A DNA stretch of 51,234 nt, from positions 1 through 51,234 of the forward strand of contig JASBUS010000017.1 in assembly GCA_030147745.1 (NCBI GenBank), in the 5' to 3' direction. The notes beneath the pieces are model-generated. The model saw nothing but the letters and a program-made list of their open reading frames with translations, was not told the origin of the DNA and searched no databases. Of the stretch, positions 15,190-25,068 are shown one piece after another (the first letter of the stretch is position 1; each line of letters starts with the position of its first letter). Position numbers and translations under genes: made by a program. The DNA is from Alphaproteobacteria bacterium (GTDB lineage: Bacteria; Pseudomonadota; Alphaproteobacteria; Micavibrionales; Micavibrionaceae).

Positions 15190-17382
15190 CTAGGCTAAGC
15201 TGACCTCATAATTGGCCACGCTGTTCATCGGATAACCATTTTCGCTATCGATGATACAATGTGCAGGATCAAGATTGCTCATTTGCCCATAGCCAACCCA
15301 TAAGCGCACATCATCGGACCCTGTCATAGTTTCAGAGAGCACTAGTGTCACTTTCTGTCCGCTACAAAATACGTTGGCAATTGTGGCGGGGGTGCCGTTA
15401 ATTTCAACACGAAAAATGTCACGATCATCGCCAGAAAGGGCCGCGCCTGCATTCGTGGTTATGGTCAGTGTGTTTCCATTATGTGTGGCGTTAACAACTT
15501 CGGGTGAAGATATTTTGGACGTGCGGTTTAAATCGGCATTTATGATCTGCGCGGCGCGCGAAGCGGCGGTGGTATATGCCGCTTCATCACCGTGAACACT
15601 GTCTGTGCGTGTGATGTCATATAGTTCATATGCACCGATAACGCGCGGGTCACTTTGTACAATTTCGCGCAAGGCGTCGCGTGCATCCTGCATGGCGGCG
15701 TCATTATATTCCACGCTGTTGGCGCTTGGTGGGTATTGAATAATATATTTAACCTGTGCGCCGAGATTGTCACTGGTGACATCCAACACATTCAAAAATG
15801 AATTTTTATAATCCGCTTTTGTGATTATCCCGCTGGTTAATGATTTGATGTCCGCGGCGGCAAGATTGATGATGACATAGTCGATTTTCTGTTTCTGGTA
15901 AAATGTATCATCAATGATCGACCCGCCTGTAGTGCCCGGTCCCATTGCTTTATACCATGCATTACCACCATTTGTGTCACCATCATTGCTCCAGTAATCA
16001 ACATCATGCGCCGCGGCGCCGGTATAATTTGCGCCGCTAGCGCTTTGGCCTTTGTTAATCACATGAATACTACCGTTATATTCTCTGCTCAGTGCATCAA
16101 TAAAGCTTTGCTGGGGGCGTCCGTCAAATAGGCTTTTCCATCGCTCTAGATTGCTATCTCCAAATAGGGCGACCCATAATTCATTGTTGTTATTGGGTGA
16201 TGTGAGTTTTTGTAATTTTGGGGCCGTGAAGGCTTGGTTATATAACGCAAAGCCATGCACAATACCATTTAATGGCGCGGCACCAGAACGATTAACAGAG
16301 AAGAAGCTGATTGGATTGGTTGAGGTCGCGAATGTCGATGTATCTGGAACATTAACTGGGGTCAGATTTAGGTCAACTTCGCCATTGCGCATTTGGAGGA
16401 ATTGACCAGCTTTGTACGCGCAGGCGATGCGTAGGCGAGTGCGGTTAATCAATACCGGTGAGCTGCTGTTAAATATATTCGAGTTATCGACTTCCATAGA
16501 TGTTTGGCATAGACCACCATTTTGCCAAATTGTGAAACGTTGCGTGACGTCGGTGTCTCGAATTTCAAATAAGTGCCCACTTTGGCCCGTATCATCTAGA
16601 TAAGTCAAATCGATGTAGAAGGTCCCTTCTTGTATACCAGCCCACCACGAGGCATCTGTTCCGTTTAGGTCATCATTATTGCGTGTGAGTGTACTGCCAG
16701 CGGTATCGATGAACGAGGTAATAATATCATATGCTTGGAAATTGGCACAGGCCACATGTATGAGCGCCCCAGCAGGAATAGTTATGCGCATAGCGGCGCT
16801 AGCACTTAAAAAAACATCTTCGGTGCGGTGTAACGTGTAACCATTAACACTGTGACCAATTTGATCATTACCGCTACCTGAAATGCTCAAAACGGCGTCC
16901 TCGCCATTAATGGTTTTGATATAAGCCATAGCGCTAACGCGTCCGCTAGCCAGTGTGCCGTTGAAGTCAATATCAACAGCGTCTTCTCCGCTACGGTTAT
17001 CAAAGACCCAGATATTGTGACCATTCGTCAAATTCTTGCAGAGGCTATCTGTATCTATACCAATGGTCGCTATAGATGTGCCGCTGCTAAAATGATCGCT
17101 GACGTTACCTGCAGAAGGGCGTGAATATAAATTAGCGGCGGTAACAGTAACTTCAACGAGCGCGCCACGCGCGGAGCCGTAAACAGTGCCGAAACGCATT
17201 GTGTTACTTTCTGTTACCTTGTGTATTAACCCTTGGTCGTCTTGATACCAAGCGCTGCCGCTACGTAGATTGGTTAAGTCTGATGGCAGGGCGGTCATTT
17301 GAGCGAAGTTGTAGGATTTGACACATGGTGATGGTGTGTTTTTACGCATAGGGGTAAGCCCCAAACCAGTTTTTAGCTGCAT
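15190..17382 (-). CDS. Large multi-domain SGNH/GDSL-type hydrolase with beta-sandwich N-terminus
   Basis: A 730-residue protein. Residues about 20-390 are beta-rich; one part (EGTFYIDLTYLDDTGQSG to HGFALYNQAFT) has the rhythm of a LamG/concanavalin-like sandwich. From about 400 an SGNH hydrolase domain begins: block I as ALFGDSNLERW (about residue 408), and the Asp/His block V as DSVHGDEAAY (about 594). A further beta domain ends the protein. SGNH enzymes remove acyl groups from glycans or lipids, so an O-acetyl esterase acting on the local polysaccharide is a fair guess. The start at 17382 has GAGGA 8 nt upstream; a longer frame lacks any RBS. No signal peptide is visible, which is odd for such domains. 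The N-terminal motifs (GSAWYQDDQGLIHKV, GSARGALVEV) recall phage structural proteins. Confidence 0.7.
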   Translation of the reverse strand: MQLKTGLGLTPMRKNTPSPCVKSYNFAQMTALPSDLTNLRSGSAWYQDDQGLIHKVTESNTMRFGTVYGSARGALVEVTVTAANLYSRPSAGNVSDHFSSGTSIATIGIDTDSLCKNLTNGHNIWVFDNRSGEDAVDIDFNGTLASGRVSAMAYIKTINGEDAVLSISGSGNDQIGHSVNGYTLHRTEDVFLSASAAMRITIPAGALIHVACANFQAYDIITSFIDTAGSTLTRNNDDLNGTDASWWAGIQEGTFYIDLTYLDDTGQSGHLFEIRDTDVTQRFTIWQNGGLCQTSMEVDNSNIFNSSSPVLINRTRLRIACAYKAGQFLQMRNGEVDLNLTPVNVPDTSTFATSTNPISFFSVNRSGAAPLNGIVHGFALYNQAFTAPKLQKLTSPNNNNELWVALFGDSNLERWKSLFDGRPQQSFIDALSREYNGSIHVINKGQSASGANYTGAAAHDVDYWSNDGDTNGGNAWYKAMGPGTTGGSIIDDTFYQKQKIDYVIINLAAADIKSLTSGIITKADYKNSFLNVLDVTSDNLGAQVKYIIQYPPSANSVEYNDAAMQDARDALREIVQSDPRVIGAYELYDITRTDSVHGDEAAYTTAASRAAQIINADLNRTSKISSPEVVNATHNGNTLTITTNAGAALSGDDRDIFRVEINGTPATIANVFCSGQKVTLVLSETMTGSDDVRLWVGYGQMSNLDPAHCIIDSENGYPMNSVANYEVSLA

Positions 17383-17624
17383 TTGTTCCTCGTTTCTATA
17401 GTCAAAGTTTTGAAGATATGGATAGCAAAAAGGCCGCGCAAAAATGGCGGCCATGAAATAGATAGACGTATCCTGTGAATGATGTACATTATACACACCG
17501 CGCAAGAACATTTCAAGAACAAAATCTGTGCTGTTTTTGCAATATGTCTTCTGTTACACTAATGAGGACATCATCTTCTGGGTGTTCTTTTATTTATTCC
17601 TTTTATCTTTTAAATGACAGATTC

Positions 17625-18959
17625 ATGCGCGGGCTATCGAACTTTATTGCTGATAAAGCTTTTCTACTGAAATCGGCCACTTCCTTTGTTATCCGTATAG
17701 CTGGGCAAATTTTGTCACTTGTGGTCGTGATGGCGCTGACGCGTTTGCTGGCGCTTGAAGATTACGGCACTTATGCCGTGTTAATGTCATTGGCGATGAT
17801 CTTATCTATTGTTGTTAAAGAGGGCGCGCCTAATTTATGGACACGTTATAGTGCGTCTTATTTAGCGGTGTCGAATTATCCGCATTATAAGGGCATGTGT
17901 CTTACCGCGTTTTTTTACACATTGCTGATGAGTTTGTTCGTTGTGATGTTAGCGTGGCTCTTTCAAGCGCAAATTCTTCATTTCTATCCTGCGATTGATG
18001 CAGCGCATTTTTTATATGTATTGTGGTTTGTGCCGTTTCTAGGGGGTATATACGCCCTGCACGGACTAATGAAAGGCTTGCATCTTGTATTATGGGCACA
18101 AATCCCTGAATTTATCGTTCGGCCTATTTTATTTATTATCATGATGCTTGTGGTGGCCGTTTGGGTGAATGATGCGGCACAGTTAACGCTTAATCAAGCC
18201 TTCGTGGTTCATCTATGCGCAATGGCGATTGCTTTAATTTTAAGCCTATGGCTCTTTATACGGCGATTGCCTTCGCAAATGCGTCAGGTTAAGGCGGATT
18301 ATGCGTTGATGCAGTGGGGGAAAGTTCTACTGCCGTTAATGGCCGCTTCGGGCTTGATTCTGATTAATCAAAATGCAGATATTATTATGCTCGGGGCGAT
18401 GGATGGGCCTGAAGCTGCAGGGCTTTATCAAGTGGCCACGCGGACAGCGAATTTATTGCTGATCATTTTATTTGCGGTGAATGCGGTTATTGGGCCGATG
18501 ATTGCGAAATTACATGCTGAAGATAAACGCGCAGAAATGCAGGCATTATTGCACAAAGCGAGTGTATTGCTTACGGGCATAACCTTACCGCTTATCTTGG
18601 TGATCACATTGATTGCGCCGCATTTATTGGGGCTTTTATATGGGCCAGCTTATGTTGCGACGGCATCAGCCTTTGTTTTACTGAGCTGGGCGCAAGCCAT
18701 TAACGCTTTGGCTGGGCCTATTGGATTGGTGGCTGTAATGACAGGCAATCAAATTGGTGGGATGATTTCCATTGCGCTATCATCTGTCCTGAATATTGGG
18801 CTGAATTATATGCTTATCCCGCTCTATGGCCTTGAGGGCGCAGCCATCGCGACGGGGGCTAGTTTACTGACGTGGAATGCATTATTGACTTATTTTGTTT
18901 GGCGCAATTTGGGTGTGAACTGCACGATTTTGCCATTCTGGGGTGTTAAAGAAAAATAG
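17625..18959 (+). CDS. Wzx-like polysaccharide flippase (MOP superfamily)
   Basis: A membrane protein of 444 residues with about 12-14 hydrophobic segments. The N-terminal pattern SFVIRIAGQILSLVVVMALTRLLALEDYGTYAV is cut here only by length; its key parts are the G-Q pair, the TRLL segment and D-Y-G-x-Y, typical of PST/Wzx flippases. AEKLH-like and GLEGAAIATG segments near the C-terminus fit the family. It would move lipid-linked oligosaccharide across the inner membrane for the Wzy-like polymerase. The start at 17625 begins at the usual family N-terminus; upstream in-frame codons overlap the divergent gene's leader and look non-coding. Confidence 0.85.
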   Translation: MRGLSNFIADKAFLLKSATSFVIRIAGQILSLVVVMALTRLLALEDYGTYAVLMSLAMILSIVVKEGAPNLWTRYSASYLAVSNYPHYKGMCLTAFFYTLLMSLFVVMLAWLFQAQILHFYPAIDAAHFLYVLWFVPFLGGIYALHGLMKGLHLVLWAQIPEFIVRPILFIIMMLVVAVWVNDAAQLTLNQAFVVHLCAMAIALILSLWLFIRRLPSQMRQVKADYALMQWGKVLLPLMAASGLILINQNADIIMLGAMDGPEAAGLYQVATRTANLLLIILFAVNAVIGPMIAKLHAEDKRAEMQALLHKASVLLTGITLPLILVITLIAPHLLGLLYGPAYVATASAFVLLSWAQAINALAGPIGLVAVMTGNQIGGMISIALSSVLNIGLNYMLIPLYGLEGAAIATGASLLTWNALLTYFVWRNLGVNCTILPFWGVKEK

Positions 18960-19016
18960 CCCTGCTCGTGTCGAAATTGCGAGACTGTCGTTTTTTAACA
19001 ATATTTTGCAGGGCTT
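18958..19016. terminator. Inverted repeat between convergent genes, possible bidirectional terminator
   Basis: AGCCCTGC (18958-18965) and GCAGGGCT (19009-19016) are a perfect 8-bp inverted repeat, followed by TTTT. The loop is long (43 nt), so termination is uncertain. Confidence 0.4.
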
Positions 19017-19023
19017 TTCTGAT

Positions 19024-19806
19024 TTATTTTGTTGTTAAATTTTCTTTGACGAACAGCTTCCAATTTACATCTGGGATGTATTTTGTGTAGGGCGGGTAAA
19101 ATTGTCCGTGGCGCGAATATAATTCATAAATGATGTAATAATCGCGGTCGAGTAATGGCCATGCATTTTCTTTATTGCCCTTATCCCATATGAAGTTGGT
19201 TGTTGGTTGGTTTTTTAGCGCATTGAGTGTAACGACGTTGCTGTCTTCTGTTAATGAAATCCAATGGCTGCGTGTATCGACGATCATCCAGCCTTTTTTC
19301 GTCATAACTTCAACCAACGCATGTGAATCTGCATCTTCTGCGGTGGATTTTCGTAATAGGGTGGCGATAAAGCCGTGCTTATCTGTATTTAAATACAGGG
19401 CGGCATAGCGGGTTTCAAAGCCAAGATAGCGTAAAGCCTTATCGATATAACGGGCGCGATCGGTGCAATAGGCGGCATCGACCAGATAAAGATTTTTTGG
19501 TTCACGTGGCGTGCCTTTGGGGATGAGCCGTACCTTTGGCGCTGTGGTGAAGGCGCTCTCTTGAACTTGACGAATAATCTGGATTTCTTGGTTGAAATCT
19601 GTTTGCGCGCTCCGAATAAGTTTGTCAGGCTCTGCGCCGCTTTCGCTCAGGATACGCTCGATATATATCGCGTCTTCAGCGGAGATTGTTTTGGGTACAT
19701 TATACACTGTTAGGATGAGTGTAATGATGACGATTGCGAAACAAAGCAGGACGCTGACTAGTTTTAAAAAGCTATTCTTATGGGTGGAGCGATGGTTATT
19801 GAGCAT
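19024..19806 (-). CDS. Membrane-anchored transglutaminase-like protein
   Basis: A 260-residue protein with one N-terminal membrane segment (about 14-36) and an extracytoplasmic domain. The transglutaminase/papain-like triad is visible in order: Cys114 (DAAYCTDRARYI), His162 (DADSHALVEV) and Asp177 (WMIVDTRSHW). The family includes proteases, amidases and cross-linking enzymes; the substrate is unknown. It lies between the flippase and a glycosyltransferase, so a role at the cell surface together with the polysaccharide is plausible but inferred. ATG 19806 is preferred to a GTG four codons upstream. Confidence 0.65.
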   Translation of the reverse strand: MLNNHRSTHKNSFLKLVSVLLCFAIVIITLILTVYNVPKTISAEDAIYIERILSESGAEPDKLIRSAQTDFNQEIQIIRQVQESAFTTAPKVRLIPKGTPREPKNLYLVDAAYCTDRARYIDKALRYLGFETRYAALYLNTDKHGFIATLLRKSTAEDADSHALVEVMTKKGWMIVDTRSHWISLTEDSNVVTLNALKNQPTTNFIWDKGNKENAWPLLDRDYYIIYELYSRHGQFYPPYTKYIPDVNWKLFVKENLTTK

Positions 19807-19903
19807 AGTTATGTTCACGGCGGTTGAAATGTGTGCTATCGTATAAGTGTATATTATTTTTATTACAGTTTATTTTTTTATTTCTAAGTTTTTGAGTTTA
19901 TTT

Positions 19904-20746
19904 ATGACGGATTTATGTCCTGTATCTGTGATTATCCCATTTTACAATAGTAAGCGGACAATTGTGAAGTCTGTTGAAAGTGTTTTGTATCAATCTTTGC
20001 CCCCGAAAGAGCTAATCTTGCTCGATGATGGTAGCACAGATGGCGGCTATGAGGAAATTAAAGGGCTGCTTGATCGCATCGGGCCTTTTGAAACAAAAAT
20101 CCATTTGGAGCGTTTTGAGGAAAATGCCGGTGTTTATCCTCGCCGAAATTATGGGTTAGATATTTCTACTCAGCCTTTTGTTGCTTTTCAAGATGCTGAT
20201 GATTTCTGGCATGTCGATAAGCTGAAAATACAATATGATTATCTCGCTAAGGATGATGAGCTTTACTTAGTTTGTAATGTTGTAAAATGTTTCCAGGGTA
20301 AGCCTGATGACCGTTGGGCTGTGCCGTTAAAGCTACATAAAATCAAAACGCTCTCGCGTCATGCGGTATTATGGCGCAATGTGATTATCACCAATTCAGT
20401 CGTTATTCGTAAGGATAAAAACTTCCGTTTCAGTGAGCGTAAAAAGCGTGGATCAGATACCGGCCTGTGGTTAAGCATTATATTGTCTGGGCATAAGGGC
20501 ATATGTATTAGTGAGCCATTGTCATTCATGCGGAAACCTTTCTTTGGAGCTGGGGGGCTATCTGGCAATATGCACAAGGCGGAGATTGCGCATCAGCGTA
20601 ATTTATTAGAAATGCGCGATTTAGGACTAATTTCAGAAGCCTATCGTAAGGTGTTGAGCATGTGGTCTTATATTAAATATATGCGCCGTAAGTTGATCGT
20701 AACTTTCCGCGGGGCACATAAATTTATGTTCTCGTTTTTCGGATAA
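19904..20746 (+). CDS. Family 2 glycosyltransferase
   Basis: A 280-residue GT-A fold enzyme: VSVIIPFYNS at the N-terminus, LLDDGSTDGG, the metal-binding DAD motif in FQDADDFWH, and a basic membrane-associating tail (YMRRKLIVTFRG). It would add one sugar to a lipid-linked intermediate on the cytoplasmic side. The ATG at 19904 gives the standard family N-terminus; an earlier in-frame start would add a hydrophobic stretch in AT-rich DNA and has no RBS. It is the only glycosyltransferase in the cluster, so the priming and other transferases must be elsewhere. Confidence 0.88.
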   Translation: MTDLCPVSVIIPFYNSKRTIVKSVESVLYQSLPPKELILLDDGSTDGGYEEIKGLLDRIGPFETKIHLERFEENAGVYPRRNYGLDISTQPFVAFQDADDFWHVDKLKIQYDYLAKDDELYLVCNVVKCFQGKPDDRWAVPLKLHKIKTLSRHAVLWRNVIITNSVVIRKDKNFRFSERKKRGSDTGLWLSIILSGHKGICISEPLSFMRKPFFGAGGLSGNMHKAEIAHQRNLLEMRDLGLISEAYRKVLSMWSYIKYMRRKLIVTFRGAHKFMFSFFG

Positions 20747-20879
20747 ACATTGCGCATATAAACAAATTCTTAATTAATTTTCGATTATATTTAAATAATG
20801 TGCGTGAGAAGAACTCTTGCCGCAGCTTTGTGTATTTGGTGATTATTTAGACGAATTTATAATTAAGAAGTATGGGTAG

Positions 20880-23800
20880 ATGGATATTGTAAACTCTTCA
20901 TGGCAGGAATCCACCACAATTGGGTGCGGATGTGCGCAATGTACATCAACAGAAGGCCCTAAACTTGTCAGCGATTATGATAGTTATGTTGCAGAGAACG
21001 GATCTGGGACAAGCTATGCACCGTCAACATATGGTACAACCGAACAAATGGTTGATCAGTTGGTTAACGGTTATTGGGATGGTGTAGGGCTCGCACGTCA
21101 GAATTGGGCCTTGGGGCAGACAGTTACATATTCCCTTTCTAACGAATATACAGCTGCAGAAAAAGCAAGCTTCCGCATGGCGTTTGATATGTGGTCAAGT
21201 GTTGCAGACATCTCTTTCCAAGAAGTTGGCTCTGGCGGCAATATCAATGTTGTTGAAGGCGATGATGGTGGCGCATGGTCTGGTAATAATACATGGGATA
21301 CAACCAACTGGCCTGAATCTCTTATCATCACGAGCAACACCCTTTCGATAGATACAGATGCGTGGCCGGCCCTATATGGCGTAGGTGGATACGGCATTAT
21401 TACGATTTTACATGAAATTGGTCACTCCCTTGGCCTTGGGCACCAAGGTAACTATAACGGTAGTGTGAATTATGATACGCAGGTCGATTATCTGAATGAT
21501 AACCGTCAATATTCGTTAATGTCTTATAATGATGCGACTAGACTTGGGACGGATCACTGGGGCGAAAGTGGCGTTTGGAAATATGCAGGGACGCCGCTTA
21601 TTTATGATATTTTGGCTATTCAGCAAATCTATGGCGTGAATGAAACAACACGCACAGGTGCAACGACTTACGGTTTTAACATCACTGAAGATGTCACCTT
21701 TGCACAATATGATTTAAGCATCAATGATGCACCCTTTGCGATTTGGGATGCGGGCGGCATTGATACGCTCGACCTTTCTGGTTACTCAACTAGCCAATTT
21801 ATTACCTTGGTGGAAGGCGAGTTTACTAGTGCGGGGCACATGACGAATAATATTATCATTGCCTATGGTGCGGTGATTGAAAATGCCATTGGTGGTTCAG
21901 GCAATGACCAGATTTTTGGTAACGCGGCAGATAACATCTTAAATGGCGGCGGCGGTGACGATTGGCTTTATGCATCAACGGGTAGTGATCAGCTGCTTGG
22001 TGGTGATGGTGCAGACCGCGCTTTCTTCGATTATGATGTGACGTCTTATACGATCACGATTGATAGTGCGATATCGGCGAGCATCGTCTATACGGGCGGC
22101 GGGGCGAGCTATGTTGTGAGCGATATTGAAAGCTTTGACTTCAATGGCGTGGTTTATACATTTAGCGAATTAGAACAATTTGATACGTCAATGGGCAGTA
22201 TCTTTATCTATTTCGATTTTGAAGGTCAGCGTCATCAGTATACAGCGGCGGCTAACGGCAGTATAACCTATAGCGCAGATGATATGGGATTTAGTGGCAC
22301 TACGGGCGATGTTTACACCGTGACGCGCGATGATAACGGCACTGTGATTAATATCGATAGTGCGAATGCACCTACCGATTTCAATGTTGTGGGGAGTGAT
22401 GGTGATGATAATATATCCATTACTGGGGCTCATGCGACTATGGAGACGCAAATTGATGCTGGCGATGGCGATGATATAATTAGCTTCGCGGCCACTTTGT
22501 TAGGTGATGTCGTTGCCTATGGTGGTGTCGGTACAGACACTATTCAGCTTGGTGGCGGCGATGATAAAGCTTATGGCAATGATGGTGATGACTCTGTTGT
22601 CGGCGGCGCAGGCAATGACCTGCTTTATGGCGATAGTAAGGCGCGCGATGGTAATGTTGTCGGCAATGATTATCTAAGCGGCGGCGATGGTCATGATACA
22701 TTGCTGGGCGGCGCCGGTGCAGATACGCTTTATGGTGATGATGGTAATGACCGCTTGCATGGCGATGATGGTGACGATTCCCTTTATGGTGGTGCTGGCG
22801 ATGATTATATTGAAGGCGGTGCGGGACAAAGCTATGTCGAAGGCGGTGCAGGTAATGACAATATCTTTGGCGGCGACTCTGGTGATGTTTTACAAGGGGA
22901 TGCTGGCAATGATAGGCTCGTTGGCGGCGGCGGCGCTGATACGTTAAGCGGCGGTGATGATCGGGACGTGGTGTTCGGCGAGGCGGGCAGTGATGTGATT
23001 TACGGTAACGCGGGCGATGATGAAATACTTGGCGGCGCTGATAATGACGTGATTTACGGCGATAATCTGGATCGTAATGGTGATATCGGTAAGGATTATA
23101 TACTTGGCAATGCTGGTGACGACACGATTTATGGTGGCGGTAGTCGCGATATTATCTATGGCGACAATAAAAGCCGTGACGATATTACTGGGCATGATGT
23201 CATTCACGGCGATGCGGGTGATGATGTGCTCTATGGTGGCCTAGGCGATGATGCGCTCTATGGTGGCGCAGATGACGATTTCCTTTATGGTGATGGTGGC
23301 GCAGACGCGCTTTACGGTGACGCTGGTTCAGATCGTTTAGAAGGCGGCGCAGGTGCGGATACGCTGGATGGCGGTGACGATGATGATTTCCTTTATGGCG
23401 ATTATAAATCCCCAGATGCTGGTGATGGTAATGATATTATCAATGGCGGTGCTGGTAATGACTGGCTCTATGGTAATGGTGGTGCAGATACGTTAGATGG
23501 CGGCGATGGCAATGACCGTGCTTATGGCGGCGATGGCAATGACTTACTCTTAAGCAGTGCTGGTGAAGATTGGATGGATGGTGGCGCAGGCACCAACACG
23601 GTTAACTACAGCGCGGATCTTGCAGGCGTTACGGTTGTTTTGGCGGAATTCTATGGTCTTGATGGTGGCGGAAGTCGCGATACGTTGATCTCTATTCATA
23701 ATGTCTTTGGGACGAATTTCGATGACCGTATTGAAGGCGATGCGGGTAATAACGTCTTAACGGCCTATGCAGGGCGTGACACAGTATTTGGCGGTTTTGG

Positions 23801-24272
23801 TAGTGATACGCTCTATGGCGGTGATGGCCATGATATTATCTACGGTGATTATAAAAACGCTCATGGCAGTGACGGTAACGACATTCTTTATGGCGGCGAT
23901 GGCAATGACAAGCTTTATGGCGGCGATGGTGATGATGTGCTCTATGGTGAAGCCGGCCGCGATAATATGTGGGGCGGCGGCGGCGCGGATAGCTTCGTGC
24001 TTAGCCTTGATGGCAATGTCGACATCATTCGTGACCTGAATTTAGCAGAGGGCGATACACTTGATATTTCTGATATTCTAAGTGGCTTCTACACTGGCGT
24101 GGAAGATTTGAGTGAATATGTTCAAATCACCGATAATGGCTATCATTCGACGGTGTATGTTGACCAGAATGGCGGCGGCGATAATTTTGCGGCTGTGGCG
24201 CTTATTTACAACACGACAGGCTTGTCAGATGTATCATTGTTAGAAGCGAATAACGACTTGATCACGGTTTAA
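20880..24272 (+). CDS. Serralysin-like M10 metalloprotease with RTX repeats
   Basis: A secreted protein of 1130 residues. A short N-terminus with GCGCAQC precedes a peptidase M10 domain: zinc site HEIGHSLGLGH (His178, Glu179, His182, His188) and Met-turn SLMSYND (Met214). A first RTX block (GGSGNDQIFGN) lies near residue 345. A beta-rich insert with VSDIESFDFNGVVYTF follows, then a long array of glycine/aspartate nonapeptides (about 560-1060) that bind calcium and fold outside the cell. The C-terminus (after SFVLSLDGNVDIIRDL) looks like a type I secretion signal. There is no N-terminal Sec signal, as expected. No type I secretion ABC/MFP genes are adjacent. The gene is far longer than classic serralysins (about 480 residues) because of the repeats. 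Its stop overlaps the end of rluA tail to tail. Confidence 0.93.
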   Translation: MDIVNSSWQESTTIGCGCAQCTSTEGPKLVSDYDSYVAENGSGTSYAPSTYGTTEQMVDQLVNGYWDGVGLARQNWALGQTVTYSLSNEYTAAEKASFRMAFDMWSSVADISFQEVGSGGNINVVEGDDGGAWSGNNTWDTTNWPESLIITSNTLSIDTDAWPALYGVGGYGIITILHEIGHSLGLGHQGNYNGSVNYDTQVDYLNDNRQYSLMSYNDATRLGTDHWGESGVWKYAGTPLIYDILAIQQIYGVNETTRTGATTYGFNITEDVTFAQYDLSINDAPFAIWDAGGIDTLDLSGYSTSQFITLVEGEFTSAGHMTNNIIIAYGAVIENAIGGSGNDQIFGNAADNILNGGGGDDWLYASTGSDQLLGGDGADRAFFDYDVTSYTITIDSAISASIVYTGGGASYVVSDIESFDFNGVVYTFSELEQFDTSMGSIFIYFDFEGQRHQYTAAANGSITYSADDMGFSGTTGDVYTVTRDDNGTVINIDSANAPTDFNVVGSDGDDNISITGAHATMETQIDAGDGDDIISFAATLLGDVVAYGGVGTDTIQLGGGDDKAYGNDGDDSVVGGAGNDLLYGDSKARDGNVVGNDYLSGGDGHDTLLGGAGADTLYGDDGNDRLHGDDGDDSLYGGAGDDYIEGGAGQSYVEGGAGNDNIFGGDSGDVLQGDAGNDRLVGGGGADTLSGGDDRDVVFGEAGSDVIYGNAGDDEILGGADNDVIYGDNLDRNGDIGKDYILGNAGDDTIYGGGSRDIIYGDNKSRDDITGHDVIHGDAGDDVLYGGLGDDALYGGADDDFLYGDGGADALYGDAGSDRLEGGAGADTLDGGDDDDFLYGDYKSPDAGDGNDIINGGAGNDWLYGNGGADTLDGGDGNDRAYGGDGNDLLLSSAGEDWMDGGAGTNTVNYSADLAGVTVVLAEFYGLDGGGSRDTLISIHNVFGTNFDDRIEGDAGNNVLTAYAGRDTVFGGFGSDTLYGGDGHDIIYGDYKNAHGSDGNDILYGGDGNDKLYGGDGDDVLYGEAGRDNMWGGGGADSFVLSLDGNVDIIRDLNLAEGDTLDISDILSGFYTGVEDLSEYVQITDNGYHSTVYVDQNGGGDNFAAVALIYNTTGLSDVSLLEANNDLITV

Positions 24273-24937
24273 AACGGACAATCTGTTTCAATTTCAATCG
24301 GAATGCGGCTCAATGGATGCGCGAAGCTAATGCGCCATGCGTGTAAATGCAGGCGGCTATAGTTTGTGAAGGCTTCATCCGGCGCGTAAAGACTGTCGCC
24401 AAGCATTGGGTGTCCCAAATTCTGCATATGCACGCGCAGTTGATGTGTGCGGCCTGTGACGGGCTTTAATTTGACGCGCGCGTGGTTTTCAAATTGTTCT
24501 AATCGTGTCCATTTGGTGGTGGAGGGGCGGCCTTCGTTAAAATCAACAATTTGGCGCGGACGGTTTGGCCAGTCGCAAATGAGAGGCAATTCGATCACGC
24601 CGCATAAGCCTGGTAGCTCGCCATAGACATCGGCGATATAATCTTTTTCAACGCGGCGTTCCATAAACATTTTACCTAGGGCGGATTGCATTTCAGCATT
24701 GCGCGCAAAGACAATTACGCCTGACGTTTCAAGGTCTAGGCGGTGAACAATGAAAATTTCGCCATATTTTTCACGTAGGCGGTTGGCAAGGCAGTCTTGT
24801 TTATCTTCACCGCGCCCAGGAACGCTAAGCAGGCCGCTAGGTTTAATGCATATGACGATGTCCTCATCTTCATAACAAATGTCGAGATAAGGATCTTGCG
24901 GCGGATTATAGATGAATTGTCGTAATATCGTCTGCAT
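24269..24937 (-). CDS. rluA: Pseudouridine synthase RluA
   Basis: A compact protein of about 222 residues without an S4 domain, as in RluA. The N-terminus YNPPQDPYLDICYED followed by KPSGLLSVPGRG closely resembles E. coli RluA. The catalytic Asp lies in HRLDLETSG, and VTGRTHQLRVHM and HPMLGDSLY are conserved. RluA converts uridine to pseudouridine in 23S rRNA and some tRNAs. ATGs at 24961 and 24937 are both possible; neither has a clear RBS and the second gives the normal family length. The 3' end overlaps the protease gene by 3 bp. Confidence 0.88.
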   Translation of the reverse strand: MQTILRQFIYNPPQDPYLDICYEDEDIVICIKPSGLLSVPGRGEDKQDCLANRLREKYGEIFIVHRLDLETSGVIVFARNAEMQSALGKMFMERRVEKDYIADVYGELPGLCGVIELPLICDWPNRPRQIVDFNEGRPSTTKWTRLEQFENHARVKLKPVTGRTHQLRVHMQNLGHPMLGDSLYAPDEAFTNYSRLHLHAWRISFAHPLSRIPIEIETDCPF

Positions 24938-25068
24938 CGGGCGTTTATACGCGAAAAGCATTGGCACAAGCAAGAAAAAAGCGGCTGTTATATAAGTATA
25001 AAAATATGGACAATATTGAAATAATGTTATAGATTTGCGTTTATAAGAATATAACAGGGAGATTGAAA

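Noticed and set aside
22400-23980. Dense short repeats resembling a repeat array
   Set aside because: They are the codons of RTX nonapeptides in one open frame, with no equal-length spacers, so this is not a CRISPR array or DNA-level element.
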